NCBI GenBank assembly: GCA_900473205.1
Contig: UCLB01000020.1
Location: 305,178 to 369,177, forward strand
Length of the DNA stretch: 64,000 nt
Reading direction: 5' to 3'
Source of the DNA: Hyphomicrobiales bacterium
Lineage (GTDB): Bacteria; Pseudomonadota; Alphaproteobacteria; Rhizobiales; Rhizobiaceae
A program made the position numbers and the translations under genes. Shown piece after piece: positions 17,020-27,248 of the stretch (position 1 is the first letter of the stretch; every line of letters begins with the position of its first letter). The notes under the pieces are model-generated. The model made no database searches and was not told where the DNA came from. It saw nothing but the letters and a program-made list of their open reading frames with translations.

Positions 17020-18087
17020 ATGAGTACATCAACGCCCAAGGCACCAGGACCTGATATAGCTGCACAAATACTGTTTGCCATGCGCAACATGGGTGTCGTT
17101 CCCATTCCGCGGAACTATAACCTCTTTTATGAAGCCTATATTGGTTCCAACCCTGCTCTGACGAAAGAACTCGCAGCGCTGGGCGGTCGGGCAACGCAGG
17201 AAGAACTGGACGATCTTGGCGCACGCTATTTCGACCACACACACGGCCAACTCATCGAGGCCGCCCGCGACAAGCTTCATGCGGAGCTGAATGCCCTACT
17301 CGTTGTCTTGCAGCACGAGCAGACATGCCTTGAGAATTACAACCGCATTCTGGATGAAACCCGGGCCGGTATTGCGGACAAGAACCATTCCAGCACGCAT
17401 CTTCTGCGCACCGCCATCTCCATGCTGGCGGAAGCCACCGGCAACAAGATGGCGGAGAACGAAAGCACGTCGAAGAATTTCGACCGTCACGCAGAAGAAA
17501 TGCAGCAGGTTCGTCTGGAGCTTGATGAATACAAGCGCATCGCCAACACGGATTCCCTGACACGGCTGGCCAATCGTCGCGCTTTCGATGAGAAGCTGGC
17601 CTCCATCTACGATACCAGCATCGGCCTTCACCTGTCGGCGCTGGTGCTGCTTGATGTCGATAACTTCAAGCGCATCAACGATACGTTCGGTCACCCTGTG
17701 GGCGATAAAATCCTGGCAAGCGTCGCATCCGTCATCAAGATGAATGTGCGCAAGGATGGCTTCGTGGCCAGAAGCGGCGGCGAGGAATTCGCGATTATCC
17801 TCGAAGGCAACAATCAGGAAGAAATCCATGTGATGTGCGAACGCATCCGCCTGTCGCTGGAAAAGACGCCGTTCCGCAATTCCAAATCCGGCATCGATTA
17901 TGGCCAGGTGACGATATCCATCGGTTACGCGTTGGCCTCACAGGCGCAGAACCCCGGTGAACTCTATGCTCGCGCCGATACCGCCATGTATCACGCCAAG
18001 GAAACGGGCCGTAACCGCACCGTTCTCTTCGAAGACGGCATGCAGAAGAATTATGCCGCCAAGAGCTGGCTGATTTACAAACAGTGA
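17020..18087 (+). CDS. Diguanylate cyclase (GGDEF domain)
   Basis: A 355-residue cytoplasmic protein. Residues 1-175 form a helical N-terminal region of unknown type (no membrane helices, PAS or receiver motif seen). The GGDEF domain begins at TDSLTRLANRRAF (about 183) and contains VLLDVDNFKRINDTFGH (metal and guanine site) and an intact catalytic SGGEEF at 252-257, so it should make c-di-GMP. The inhibitory I-site pattern RxxD, expected to end six residues before GGEEF, is not met: Arg is in place but Gly replaces Asp. No EAL domain. ATG at 17020 follows CGGGAGTGACTT. Confidence 0.93.
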   Translation: MSTSTPKAPGPDIAAQILFAMRNMGVVPIPRNYNLFYEAYIGSNPALTKELAALGGRATQEELDDLGARYFDHTHGQLIEAARDKLHAELNALLVVLQHEQTCLENYNRILDETRAGIADKNHSSTHLLRTAISMLAEATGNKMAENESTSKNFDRHAEEMQQVRLELDEYKRIANTDSLTRLANRRAFDEKLASIYDTSIGLHLSALVLLDVDNFKRINDTFGHPVGDKILASVASVIKMNVRKDGFVARSGGEEFAIILEGNNQEEIHVMCERIRLSLEKTPFRNSKSGIDYGQVTISIGYALASQAQNPGELYARADTAMYHAKETGRNRTVLFEDGMQKNYAAKSWLIYKQ

Positions 18088-18115
18088 GCCGATTTCTCGG
18101 CTCTCCTATCCTTCT

Positions 18116-18724
18116 TTACCACATGGTCTTGGCGGCGCGTTCCGGCCATTCCCGGTCATAGGTCTCCCGGTCGAAATCCGCCTTGGCAGCTTTCAGCAGC
18201 GTGCCGGGGGTCGGCAGCGATGCGGGATCGACAAAGTTTTCCGCTTTCCAAAGTTCGGAGCGGATGAGTGCGCGGGCGCACTGGAAATAGACCTCGTCAA
18301 TCGTGACCACCGTCACGGTGCGCGGATGCTTCCCATCCATCTCGAAACTTTCAAGCAGTGCGGGATCAATAGACACCACGGCTTTTCCGTTGATCCGCAT
18401 GGTCGTGTTGGAGCCGGGAATGAGGAACATCAGCGCGACACGCGGGTCTCGCACGATGTTCAGCAATGAGTCGACACGATTGTTGCCGCGCCAGTCGGGC
18501 AGCAAGACGGTCTTTTCATCCTGCACCCGAACCACGCCACCCTTGTCACCACGCGGTGAGCAGTCCATTCCTTCCGGCCCGACGGTTGCGAGCGCCAGAA
18601 ACGGCGCTGCCTCGATCATCTGGCGATACTCAGGCGTCAGCGTGGATGTGACCTTCGCCACAGATGCTTCCGACATGCCGTCGTAAATTTTCTTCAGTTC
18701 GTCCACAGAGTGAATGATGGTCAT
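18116..18724 (-). CDS. Pyridoxamine 5'-phosphate oxidase-like FMN-binding protein
   Basis: A 202-residue split-barrel flavoprotein. The middle carries the FMN-site pattern PFLALATVGPEGMDCSPRGDKGG, with DWRGNNRVDSLLNIVRDPRVALMFLIPG, typical of the MSMEG_1061-like subgroup rather than true PdxH (the PdxH C-terminal substrate segment is absent). Likely an FMN- or F420-type oxidoreductase of unknown substrate. ATG at 18724 follows AAGGGGATCATT. It lies 64 bases downstream of the Kef-type gene on the same strand. Confidence 0.85.
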   Translation of the reverse strand: MTIIHSVDELKKIYDGMSEASVAKVTSTLTPEYRQMIEAAPFLALATVGPEGMDCSPRGDKGGVVRVQDEKTVLLPDWRGNNRVDSLLNIVRDPRVALMFLIPGSNTTMRINGKAVVSIDPALLESFEMDGKHPRTVTVVTIDEVYFQCARALIRSELWKAENFVDPASLPTPGTLLKAAKADFDRETYDREWPERAAKTMW

Positions 18725-18788
18725 AATGATCCCCTTCCGTGATTTCGCTTTAAATCGCGCTGCTGCGACAGAGATGTGACAGTGCGGC

Positions 18789-20606
18789 TTAACTTTCCTC
18801 TCGCGCCTCTTCCCGCGCTTCGCGTTCGGCGCGCTCGCGTGCCGTGCGGGCCGCAACGATATCGGCAGGCTGCGCATTGCCGCGAATGAGCGAGCGACCG
18901 GCATAGACGCCGCCGACGACTTCGAGCGCGAAACGCTCCTTATCGACATCGCGAAATTCTTCAATCAGACGTTCTGCCAAATCGACCTCCTCACCCACTG
19001 CCGTCAGCACTTTTTCGCTGAAGTTGAGCGCGGATTCGTATGTCTCGCGGATCTGGTAATCCACGCCTGCCTTCAACAGATCGAGCGCGTGGCCGCGGTC
19101 ATAGGCACGGGCCAGAACCGGCACCAGCGGGAACTCATGCTTGACGATTTCTGCGATGCGAATGGCCGCTTCCTTGTCGTCCACGCAGATCAGCACCGCG
19201 CGGGCCGACCCGGCACCTGCCGCATGCAGAATTTCCGCGCGCGAGCCATCGCCGTAATAGACCTTGAAGCCGAAGCCTGAGGCATCGCGCACGAATTCTG
19301 CGTCCTTATCGACCAGCGACAGCGTGTAACCCCGCGCCAGAAGCGGCTGGGAAACGATCTGTCCGAAACGACCGAAGCCGATCATCAGAATGCTGCCATC
19401 GACATTTTCGGGCAGATCGAGATCACCGGTTTCGGGTAGCTTTTTCGGCATGATGCGATCATGCGCGATTACCATCAGCGGCGTCAGGATCATGGAGATG
19501 ATGATCGTTGCCGTCAGGACCGCATTGGCTTCGGCATCGAGAATACCGGCAGCCACGGCTGCGGAGTACAGCACGAAGGCAAATTCGCCGCCCTGCGCCA
19601 TCAACACTGCCCGCTCTATGCTTTCTCGCTGGCAGGTGCCCAGCACCCGCGCGACGCAATAGATCAGCAGCGCCTTAACGAGCATATAGGCAACGACGCT
19701 CATCAGCACGAGCTGCCAGTTTGCGGCGATGACCTTGAGGTCGATAGCCATGCCAACACCGAGGAAGAAAAGGCCAAGCAGGATGCCACGGAAGGGTTCG
19801 ATGTCCGCTTCCAGCTGATGACGGAAAGAGGATTCCGACAGAAGAACACCGGCCAGAAACGCGCCCATTGCCATGGACAATCCGCTGACCTGCATGAGCA
19901 AGGCCGAGCCGAGAACGACGAGCAGCGCCGCAGCCGTCATCACTTCCCGCGCACCGGACGCTGCGAGCAGCCGGAAGAACGGGTTCAGCAGATAACGCCC
20001 GGCGACAATCAAGGCGGCAGTTGCGGCCAGTGCGATACCGATTGACGTCAACCGTTCCGTCAGCGTCACTGCCTCACCACCTGCCCCTAGAAACGCTACA
20101 AGCACCAGAAGCGGCACGATAGCCAAATCCTCGAACAGCAAGATAGCGATGATGCGCTGGCCCTTCAGCGTCGACATGCTGTTGCGCTCCTGCAGCATCT
20201 GCATGACGATGGCGGTGGAGGTCAGCACAAAGCCGGTACCGGCGACGAAGGATGGGATGAGCGAGAAACCGAGGGCGAGGCCGACCAGTGTCAGGCCCGC
20301 CATGCAGGCCAGCACCTGCAAGGCACCGAGCCCGAAAATATCCTTGCGCATGGACCACAGCCGCGAAGGCTGCATTTCAAGGCCGATGATGAACAGGAAC
20401 ATCACAACGCCGAGTTCGGCAATATGGATGATAGCTTGCGGATCGGAGAAGGCACCGAAGCCGAAGGGGCCGATTACCAGACCGGCGGCGAGATAACCCA
20501 GAACGGAGCCGAGACCAATTCGCTTGAACAGTGGTGCCGCGATGACACCCGCCCCCAGCAGGACGACCACTTGCGCCAGATCATGTGCATTTCCCTCGAC
20601 CGCCAA
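18789..20606 (-). CDS. Kef-type K+/H+ antiporter with TrkA-N domain
   Basis: A 605-residue CPA2 antiporter in the inner membrane. About 12-13 hydrophobic helices (residues 5-385) include [14 protein letters not shown] and [14 protein letters not shown], then a cytosolic RCK/TrkA-N Rossmann domain from about 403 ([16 protein letters not shown]) and a charged C-terminal tail rich in Glu/Arg/Ala. It resembles KefB/KefC/YbaL: K+ efflux in exchange for H+, gated by nucleotide or glutathione adducts. No KefF/KefG partner is adjacent. The start is TTG at 20606 with AGGGGTGACAC just upstream. Confidence 0.9.
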   Translation of the reverse strand: MAVEGNAHDLAQVVVLLGAGVIAAPLFKRIGLGSVLGYLAAGLVIGPFGFGAFSDPQAIIHIAELGVVMFLFIIGLEMQPSRLWSMRKDIFGLGALQVLACMAGLTLVGLALGFSLIPSFVAGTGFVLTSTAIVMQMLQERNSMSTLKGQRIIAILLFEDLAIVPLLVLVAFLGAGGEAVTLTERLTSIGIALAATAALIVAGRYLLNPFFRLLAASGAREVMTAAALLVVLGSALLMQVSGLSMAMGAFLAGVLLSESSFRHQLEADIEPFRGILLGLFFLGVGMAIDLKVIAANWQLVLMSVVAYMLVKALLIYCVARVLGTCQRESIERAVLMAQGGEFAFVLYSAAVAAGILDAEANAVLTATIIISMILTPLMVIAHDRIMPKKLPETGDLDLPENVDGSILMIGFGRFGQIVSQPLLARGYTLSLVDKDAEFVRDASGFGFKVYYGDGSRAEILHAAGAGSARAVLICVDDKEAAIRIAEIVKHEFPLVPVLARAYDRGHALDLLKAGVDYQIRETYESALNFSEKVLTAVGEEVDLAERLIEEFRDVDKERFALEVVGGVYAGRSLIRGNAQPADIVAARTARERAEREAREEAREES

Positions 20607-20643
20607 GTGTCACCCCTGTCCCTGTCTGAAATATACGTTGCTG

Positions 20644-21012
20644 CTAACGGATTCTGGGCTCCCGGCTCAAGCCTTTTTCCGCAAGTTCGCCCTCATAGGC
20701 CGTGAACAGTGTGTCACCCCTTTCGCCCAGTTCCAAAAGATACTTCCACGTATAGATGCCACTGTCATGACGGTCATCGAAAGCGATGCGGACGGCATAG
20801 TTGCCGGTGGCCACCAGAGAGCGAATAGTGACGTTCTTTTTGCCGGGCACGGTAATCTTTTGACCCGGCCCATGACCCTGCACTTCGGCAGAGGGAGACA
20901 GCACCCGCAGCATCTCTGCGGGCAGGTCGAAGGATGCGTCATTGTCGAATGTCACGACGAGATGTTTCCTGTCTTTCGACACCCGCAGTTCGGTTGGCCA
21001 GGGCTCACTCAT
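20644..21012 (-). CDS. DUF971 (GBBH-like N-terminal domain) protein
   Basis: A 122-residue protein matching the DUF971 family ([18 protein letters not shown] at the start; [20 protein letters not shown] at the end, with the family His/Asp cluster). The domain is the N-terminal zinc-binding-like domain of gamma-butyrobetaine hydroxylases, also found alone and near Fe-S or MoCo genes; its function alone is uncertain. It is divergent from moaA (120 bases), which may be meaningful because stand-alone DUF971 proteins have been tied to iron-sulphur metabolism. That link is inference. Confidence 0.88.
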   Translation of the reverse strand: MSEPWPTELRVSKDRKHLVVTFDNDASFDLPAEMLRVLSPSAEVQGHGPGQKITVPGKKNVTIRSLVATGNYAVRIAFDDRHDSGIYTWKYLLELGERGDTLFTAYEGELAEKGLSREPRIR

Positions 21013-21132
21013 TTTTCATTTCCGTCGCATGATAATATACTGCACACTTATGACCTTGCCCGTCCGTGGGCAAGCCACTACATGAAGGCATCAGGCCACA
21101 CGTACCTCATAGAATGCAATGGAGATTTCAGC

Positions 21133-22182
21133 TTGAACAGCTTCCTCGGATCGCTCCCCAAAGCGCAATCCCTGACGGAAAGCACTGCCCCGATGGTTGA
21201 CCCCTTCGGCCGGGCTGTAACCTACCTGCGCGTCTCCGTGACAGACCGCTGCGATTTCCGCTGCACCTATTGCATGTCGGAACACATGACCTTCCTGCCC
21301 AAGAAGGATCTTCTGACGCTGGAAGAGCTGGATCGACTCTGTTCCGCCTTCATTACCAAAGGCGTGCGCAAGATAAGGCTCACGGGCGGTGAGCCGCTGG
21401 TGCGCAAGAACATCATGCAGTTGGTGCGCGATCTCGGTCGCCATGTTCAGGCAGGCACGCTGGACGAGTTGACGCTGACCACCAACGGATCGCAGCTGGC
21501 TACCCATGCAGCCGAGCTGTTCGATTGCGGTGTGCGGCGTATCAATGTCTCGCTTGATACGCTCGACCCTTACAAGTTCAAGCAGATCACCCGCTGGGGA
21601 GATTTCTCCAAGGTCATGGGCGGTATCGATGCGGCGCTCGACGCTGGCCTCAAGATCAAGCTGAATGCTGTCGCACTCAAGGATTTCAACGAGCATGAAA
21701 TCCCTCAGCTCATGCAGTTCGCGCATGAGCGCGGCATGGACCTCACCGTCATCGAAACCATGCCAATGGGTGAAATCGAGGAAGACCGCACGGATCGTTA
21801 TCTGCCGCTGTCACAGGTCCGGGCTTCACTGGAAGAACAGTTCACGCTTGATGACATCGGCTACCAGACCGGCGGCCCGGCCCGTTATGTCTCGGTGAAG
21901 GAAACCGGCGGCAGACTCGGCTTCATAACGCCGATGACCCATAATTTCTGCGAAAGCTGCAACCGCGTGCGACTGACCTGCACTGGCACGCTCTATATGT
22001 GCTTAGGGCAGGACGATGCTGCCGATCTTCGCACGGCGCTGCGCGCCTCCGATGACAACGCGCTTCTGTCGCAAGCAATTGACGATGCGATCCTTCGCAA
22101 GCCCAAGGGTCATGACTTCATCATCGACCGTACCCACAAGCGTCCAGCCGTTGCGCGCCATATGAGCGTGACCGGCGGTTGA
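21133..22182 (+). CDS. moaA: GTP 3',8-cyclase MoaA
   Basis: Radical-SAM enzyme for the first step of molybdenum-cofactor synthesis, converting GTP to 3',8-cyclo-GTP. The radical-SAM cluster motif is C40-x3-C44-x2-C47 ([10 protein letters not shown]), [10 protein letters not shown] follows, and the C-terminal second cluster [12 protein letters not shown] with a further Cys is present; the protein ends in the GG tail MSVTGG required for activity. Start TTG at 21133 after GGAGATTTCAGC (349 residues) fits best; ATG at 21193 would give 329. It heads a set with two transporters, mobA and mobB; no moaBCDE is in the window. Confidence 0.95.
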   Translation: MNSFLGSLPKAQSLTESTAPMVDPFGRAVTYLRVSVTDRCDFRCTYCMSEHMTFLPKKDLLTLEELDRLCSAFITKGVRKIRLTGGEPLVRKNIMQLVRDLGRHVQAGTLDELTLTTNGSQLATHAAELFDCGVRRINVSLDTLDPYKFKQITRWGDFSKVMGGIDAALDAGLKIKLNAVALKDFNEHEIPQLMQFAHERGMDLTVIETMPMGEIEEDRTDRYLPLSQVRASLEEQFTLDDIGYQTGGPARYVSVKETGGRLGFITPMTHNFCESCNRVRLTCTGTLYMCLGQDDAADLRTALRASDDNALLSQAIDDAILRKPKGHDFIIDRTHKRPAVARHMSVTGG

Positions 22183-22277
22183 TCGGCCTTTATTCAAGTC
22201 TGCTGAAATTATTCGATTGAATTCCCAATAGTAGCGTGCCACCCATTCAATGTAAGAGGAGTGGGCGGAGTCGTACG

Positions 22278-23219
22278 ATGTGCATCGACGCCGTTTCGTA
22301 TCTGGGATTTGGAATAATGGCATTGACGGATAATACGCGCGGCGCGTTGCTCATGGCGCTCGCGATGGCCTGCTTTACGGTCAACGACGCATTCACCAAA
22401 TCCGTCACCCCCTACATCAACACAGGCCAAATCCTCTTCGTGCGTGGCCTCATGACCTGCGCTCTGGTCTATGTCATCGCCCGCCACATGGGAGCCTTAA
22501 GGCCACTGAAGACCATTCTTAGGCCCATCATCCTGCTGCGCTGTCTGTGTGAAGTCGGCGCCTCCATTCTCTATCTGCGCGCGCTGGCTACTATGGGTTT
22601 CGCCAATGTATCCGCCATCATGCAGTCGCTGCCGCTGGCGGTGACGCTGGGCGCAGCCATTTTTCTGCGCGAGCCTGTCGGCTGGCGGCGCTGGACGGCG
22701 ATCCTTGTCGGCTTCGTCGGCGTGCTCATCATTCTGCGGCCCGGCCCGGATGGTTTTACAACAGCAGCGCTGCTGGTCGTCGGCGCCGTTTTCGTCACCG
22801 CAGGCCGTGATCTTCTGACACGGCGCATGTATACGGACATTCCGTCGCTAACGGTGACGATGACCACCGCTGTCGTCAACACGCTGTTCGGTGCAGCGCT
22901 CATCATGCCCTTCGGCGGCTGGCAGCCGATGGATGGCTATGTCTGGTCACATCTCTTTGCCGCCGCCATTCTGGTCGTTGTTGGATATCAGGCGGTTATT
23001 CTGTCCATGCGCAGCGGCGATATCGCCTTCGTCGCACCTTTCCGCTATACGAGCATGATCTGGGCTTTTTCAATCGGCTATTTCGTGTTCGAAGACAGTT
23101 TGAATTCATGGATTTTGCTTGGCACGGCCATCATCGTCGCGTCCGGTCTTTACACATTCTATCGTGAAAGCAGGCGTCATCAGCCGCCGCTCGCCAAGAC
23201 GTCTACGAGAATACAATGA
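22278..23219 (+). CDS. EamA-family (DMT) transporter
   Basis: A ten-helix drug/metabolite transporter of about 313 residues with two EamA repeats (first from residue about 22, ALLMALAMACFTVNDAFTK; second from about 165). ATG at 22278 is seven bases after GGAG; ATG at 22317 (MALTDNTRGAL) is an alternative with a poorer site. Substrate unknown. It starts about 95 bases after moaA and its stop overlaps the next gene's ATG by four bases, so it is translationally coupled to the MFS gene. Confidence 0.87.
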   Translation: MCIDAVSYLGFGIMALTDNTRGALLMALAMACFTVNDAFTKSVTPYINTGQILFVRGLMTCALVYVIARHMGALRPLKTILRPIILLRCLCEVGASILYLRALATMGFANVSAIMQSLPLAVTLGAAIFLREPVGWRRWTAILVGFVGVLIILRPGPDGFTTAALLVVGAVFVTAGRDLLTRRMYTDIPSLTVTMTTAVVNTLFGAALIMPFGGWQPMDGYVWSHLFAAAILVVVGYQAVILSMRSGDIAFVAPFRYTSMIWAFSIGYFVFEDSLNSWILLGTAIIVASGLYTFYRESRRHQPPLAKTSTRIQ

Positions 23220-24442
23220 AGTCCGTTCGCTTCCTCGACAGATCGACGCCGCCGCATCTCGGAACGCTTGTTCTGGTGTCCGGCGTTGCGGCGCTCTGCA
23301 TGAATATCTTTCTGCCCTCGCTTGCCGCCATGGCGGTGTATTTCGAGACCGATTACGCGGTCATGCAATTTGCCGTATCAGGCTATCTGGCCGCCACAGC
23401 GGTTGTGCAACTGATCATCGGCCCGCTATCCGACCTCTTCGGTCGTCGCCCCGTTCTTCTGGGCGCTCTTGTGATCATGGTGATCGCAACGGTGGTTTGC
23501 GCTATTGCTCCCAACATCACCGTTTTCATGATCGGGCGGCTGTTTCAGGCCGTCATTGCCTCTGGCTTTGTTCTATCCCGCGCTATCGTACGCGACATGG
23601 TGCCTGCGGATCGCGCCGCTTCCATGATCGGCTACGTCACCATGGGCATGTCCGTGGTTCCCATGGTTGGCCCCACGATAGGCGGTTTTCTCAATGATTT
23701 CTCGGGCTGGCAGTCCAGCTTTTTCCTTGTCGCCTCATGCGGCGCAGCGATGCTGTTTCTAGTCTTTTTCGATCTGGGCGAAACCAACCGTCAAAAATCC
23801 GCAAGCTTCGCTGCACAATTCCACGCATGGCCGCAGCTTTTACGCTCCAGCCGCTTTTGGGGCTACGCGCTTACCTCCACCTTCACCTCCGGCCTGTTCT
23901 TCTCCTTCCTCGGCGGCGCTCCCTTCGTGGGCAGCGTCCTTTACGAACTGACGCCAGCCACGCTCGGCATGCAGTTCTTTTTCATGGCAGGCGGTTATAT
24001 GCTCGGAAACTTCCTGTCCGGTCGCTACGCGCAACGCGTTGGGATCGCGCGGATGATGGTCACCGGAAATATCATTTCCACCATCGGCATCATCGGCGCC
24101 ATCACCCTGCCCCTTCTTGACCTGAACAGCCACTATGAGTTCTTCCTGCCGCTTGCGCTGATCGGCATTGGAAACGGAGTCACCCTGCCCAGCGCCAATG
24201 CAGGTATGGTCAATGTCCAGCCGCATCTGGCCGGTTCCGCATCGGGCCTGGGAGGAGCGCTGACGATTGGAGGCGGCGCTGCTCTTGCCGTACTGGCCTC
24301 ATCTCTTCTGTCGAAAGAGGCCGGGACCACACCGCTCCTGCTGGTCATGTTGATCATTGCCGCTCTTGCCCTTATGGCAAGCGCCTACACCGGCATGCAG
24401 GAACGCAACCACCGGAAAAGCATGCAGCAAGGCAAAGCATGA
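23216..24442 (+). CDS. MFS exporter, Bcr/CflA type
   Basis: A 408-residue, 12-helix transporter. Helix 1 has [12 protein letters not shown], motif A is [14 protein letters not shown], and [18 protein letters not shown] is the drug-export motif C of helix 5. It overlaps the EamA gene by ATGA at 23216-23219 and mobA by ATGA at 24439-24442, so three genes are tightly coupled. Substrate unknown; its fixed place before mobAB invites the idea of a cofactor- or metal-related role, unproven. Different from the 7901 copy in sequence. Confidence 0.9.
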   Translation: MKSVRFLDRSTPPHLGTLVLVSGVAALCMNIFLPSLAAMAVYFETDYAVMQFAVSGYLAATAVVQLIIGPLSDLFGRRPVLLGALVIMVIATVVCAIAPNITVFMIGRLFQAVIASGFVLSRAIVRDMVPADRAASMIGYVTMGMSVVPMVGPTIGGFLNDFSGWQSSFFLVASCGAAMLFLVFFDLGETNRQKSASFAAQFHAWPQLLRSSRFWGYALTSTFTSGLFFSFLGGAPFVGSVLYELTPATLGMQFFFMAGGYMLGNFLSGRYAQRVGIARMMVTGNIISTIGIIGAITLPLLDLNSHYEFFLPLALIGIGNGVTLPSANAGMVNVQPHLAGSASGLGGALTIGGGAALAVLASSLLSKEAGTTPLLLVMLIIAALALMASAYTGMQERNHRKSMQQGKA

Positions 24443-25071
24443 GCAGCATTGAAAACACCCTGCCCGGCCTCATTCTGGCCGGCGGCCTTTCCCGGCGTAT
24501 GGGAACGAACAAGGCGCTGAGCCCTCTGGGTGGCCAGCCGCTGCTGTCGCATGTCATCGAGCGCGTTGCCCCACAGGTTTCCACGCTGGCCTTGAATGCG
24601 CCTGAGAGCTGGGCTGAAGCATTCGGGCTGCCACTGGTGCCAGATACCAAGGCCGGTCATGCGGGACCGCTGGCGGGCGTTCTGGCCGGTATGCATCACT
24701 TCGCTATCCACGCTCCGCAAGCGACACATTTCCTGACTGTCCCGGCAGACAGCCCTTTCTTCCCGGCTGATCTTTCATTGCGACTTGCGGATCATATTAC
24801 CGGCGACAATGCCATCGTCATCGCAGCCTCCAGTGGCCATGTGCATCCGGTCTTTGGGCTATGGCCCATCTCCATCGCTGACGATCTGGAGCACTGGCTG
24901 GCGGATGACAACAACCGCCGCATTCGCAGTTTTCTGGCGCGGCATTCTACGCTTGGCGTGTCCTTCTCCCCAGTAGAGAGTACCACGGCCTCCATCGACC
25001 CATTCTACAACATCAACACGCCGGATGAACTTGCGACGGCGGAGGCGTTTTTCAAGAGTATGAATGCATGA
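24439..25071 (+). CDS. mobA: Molybdenum cofactor guanylyltransferase MobA
   Basis: MobA transfers GMP from GTP to Mo-molybdopterin, giving the guanine-dinucleotide cofactor used by DMSO-reductase-type enzymes. The nucleotide-binding signature [16 protein letters not shown] is at residues 11-26, VPADSPFFP is the metal-binding Asp motif, and the C-terminal [10 protein letters not shown] is typical. Length (210) fits. It overlaps the preceding MFS gene and the following mobB by four bases each. Confidence 0.95.
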   Translation: MSSIENTLPGLILAGGLSRRMGTNKALSPLGGQPLLSHVIERVAPQVSTLALNAPESWAEAFGLPLVPDTKAGHAGPLAGVLAGMHHFAIHAPQATHFLTVPADSPFFPADLSLRLADHITGDNAIVIAASSGHVHPVFGLWPISIADDLEHWLADDNNRRIRSFLARHSTLGVSFSPVESTTASIDPFYNINTPDELATAEAFFKSMNA

Positions 25072-25580
25072 CCCAGAAAGTATTCGGTATTTCCGGCTGG
25101 AAAAATTCGGGCAAGACCGGCCTTGCCGTTCGCATTGTGACCGAACTCACGGCACGCGGTTACCGCGTCTCCACCATCAAGCATGCGCATCATGATTTCG
25201 ATATCGACAAGGTCGGCGCCGATAGCTGGCGGCACAGGCAGGCGGGCGCGCATGAAGTGACCATCGTCTCAGGCACCCGCTTTGCCATCATGCACGAGCT
25301 TCGGGGCGGACCGGAGCCATCCTTCGAGGATATTCTGGCGCGCATCGCGCCCTGCGATCTGGTTCTCATCGAGGGCTATAAATACGAGCCTGTTCCCAAG
25401 ATCGAGGCCCGCAGGCTGGAAGCGGCCAAGACCGAGCCCTTAGCGCCGACCGATCCGCATATCGTCGCCATCGCCGCCGACCACGCTGTGCCGGATACCG
25501 CGCTGCCAGTGTTCGATCTGGACGACACGGCAACCATTGCAGACTTCATCGAACGAACGGTGGGTCTGACCAGAGCCTGA
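25068..25580 (+). CDS. mobB: Molybdopterin-guanine dinucleotide adaptor MobB
   Basis: A 170-residue P-loop GTPase partner of MobA. The Walker A motif GWKNSGKT is at residues 10-17; [13 protein letters not shown] and [16 protein letters not shown] are family hallmarks. It is not essential for MGD synthesis but improves it. It overlaps mobA by ATGA and closes the operon at a strong terminator. Confidence 0.94.
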   Translation: MTQKVFGISGWKNSGKTGLAVRIVTELTARGYRVSTIKHAHHDFDIDKVGADSWRHRQAGAHEVTIVSGTRFAIMHELRGGPEPSFEDILARIAPCDLVLIEGYKYEPVPKIEARRLEAAKTEPLAPTDPHIVAIAADHAVPDTALPVFDLDDTATIADFIERTVGLTRA

Positions 25581-25586
25581 AACGTG

Positions 25587-25614
25587 AAAAAGCCGGGCGT
25601 TGACCCGGCTTTTT
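25587..25614. terminator. Bidirectional terminator between mobB and the NlpD-like gene
   Basis: AAAAAGCCGGG-CGTTGA-CCCGGCTTTTT, an 11-bp perfect stem with A and T flanks, between converging genes. Confidence 0.93.
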
Positions 25615-25634
25615 CGACCCTTGAGACGCAGTAC

Positions 25635-27248
25635 CTATTCAAGGAAAGAGGATGGGTTCACCGGCGTTGCATCCTTGCGGACTTCGAAGTGAACCTGCGG
25701 ACGCTTGGCGCTGCCGGTCATGCCCGAAGACGCAATGGTCTGGCCGCGCTGAACCTTCTGGCCACGCTGCACGTCAAGGCTGGCAGCGTTGCCGTAGACG
25801 GTGACGCGACCGTCGTCGTGGCGGATCAGAACCGTGTTGCCGAGCTGCTTCAGGCCGTTGCCGGAGTAGATGACGACACCGTTTTCCGCAGCCTTGATCG
25901 GCGTACCCTCAGGCACGGAAATGTTGATACCGTCGTTACGGCTGCCATCGACGTTTTCACCGAAGCCGGAGATCACGGCACCACGAACCGGCCAGCGATA
26001 TTTGCCGATGCCCGTGGATTCTGGCGCAAGCGATGCCATGTCGGACTTCTTCTCGACATCGCTGACGCTGGCTTCAGCAGCAGGTGCCTTCGGCATTTCA
26101 GCCTTGGCAACGGCCGGTGCTTCCACCGGCTTAGTTGCGGCTGGCTGTGCCGCTGGCTGATGCTGGACGGAAGCCGTCTTGATGCCATCCGTGCCTGCTC
26201 CCGGGATTTTCAGCGTCTGGCCGATACGGATGTTGCCGTCGGTGATGCCGTTGGCAGACTTCAGATCAGCAACGGAAACGCCGTTTGCACGGGCAATCTT
26301 CGCAAGGCTGTCACCGGTCTGAACCTTGTAACCCCCGGTCGGAGGAAGCGGCTTGCCGCCGGGAGGCGTCAATTTGCCGGCTTCTGCCGAGGCCTTGTCA
26401 CGCGCTGCATTCTGCGAAGGCAGCACGGCGACGTTCTGCTCAGGACCACGCGTTGGCGCTGGGCCGTTGTTATTCTTGCTCAGATCGATATTGCCAGAAG
26501 CAGCGCGGGCTGCATTGCGGGACTGACCGAACTTGGGAATGATGACCGACTGGCCGGGTGCCGCGGCAGAGGCGCTGGAAAGGCCGTTTGCCTGAAGCAG
26601 AGCCTTTTCAGGAACGCCGTAGCGCTTGGACAGCGTCGCAATCGTTTCGCCGGACTTCAAGGTGACCGAAGAGGCGCCATCCGTGTGCCAACCATTGCCA
26701 TCGGCCTTGATCGAACCGGTGGACAGGTTGTCACCGCTGCTGGAAGGAACGCGGGCCGATGCCACCGACGGCGCCGAATTTGCAGTAGCAGACGGGAATG
26801 GCTGCGCCATTGCCTGACTACGCGTGGATGGATCGCGATTGGTTGCTGGCGACGGAGCGGCAAGCTCTGAGCGCTGGATAGGCGCAGAAGATGAAGCCGT
26901 ACGTGCCGACGATGGCTGCACCGAACCGTAGCCGCCGTTTGAAGCGGGGTAAGGCTGGTTCATGGCCGAATTACGGGCCGAATTCTGGTTCGCGTAGCCA
27001 CCCTGCGGCGCAGACGACGCATAACCACCGCTGTTCACATCACCCTGCGGGACAGGAGCCTGCCCGTAAGCGCCACCGGCTGTGCGGTTTGGAATGGATG
27101 CGGTCGTCATTTGGTCCGGTCCACTGGAGAAGAGGCCGCCAAATCGCGTGGCGTCCGAGCTACAACCCGTTGCGACGCTTGCCAGCAATGCCGCTGCGAA
27201 CATCTTTGCGATTGATTTTCCGATTTTAGGCGAATTACTCATACGCAT
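25635..27248 (-). CDS. nlpD: NlpD-like lipoprotein: two LysM domains and a degenerate M23 domain
   Basis: A 537-residue outer-membrane-type lipoprotein: signal peptide with lipobox ending at C29 (LLASVATGC), a long Ser/Ala/Pro/Gly linker, LysM at about 195-239 and 307-350, then an M23/LytM domain at about 418-530. The zinc and catalytic positions are altered: N438 and N442 replace the His and Asp of HxGxDI, N487 replaces His after Tyr, and Q518 replaces the first His of HxH. Such LytM proteins (NlpD, EnvC) are not hydrolases but activate amidases at division. Gene order surE-pcm-nlpD matches E. coli. Start could be 27248 or 27242. Confidence 0.9.
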   Translation of the reverse strand: MRMSNSPKIGKSIAKMFAAALLASVATGCSSDATRFGGLFSSGPDQMTTASIPNRTAGGAYGQAPVPQGDVNSGGYASSAPQGGYANQNSARNSAMNQPYPASNGGYGSVQPSSARTASSSAPIQRSELAAPSPATNRDPSTRSQAMAQPFPSATANSAPSVASARVPSSSGDNLSTGSIKADGNGWHTDGASSVTLKSGETIATLSKRYGVPEKALLQANGLSSASAAAPGQSVIIPKFGQSRNAARAASGNIDLSKNNNGPAPTRGPEQNVAVLPSQNAARDKASAEAGKLTPPGGKPLPPTGGYKVQTGDSLAKIARANGVSVADLKSANGITDGNIRIGQTLKIPGAGTDGIKTASVQHQPAAQPAATKPVEAPAVAKAEMPKAPAAEASVSDVEKKSDMASLAPESTGIGKYRWPVRGAVISGFGENVDGSRNDGINISVPEGTPIKAAENGVVIYSGNGLKQLGNTVLIRHDDGRVTVYGNAASLDVQRGQKVQRGQTIASSGMTGSAKRPQVHFEVRKDATPVNPSSFLE

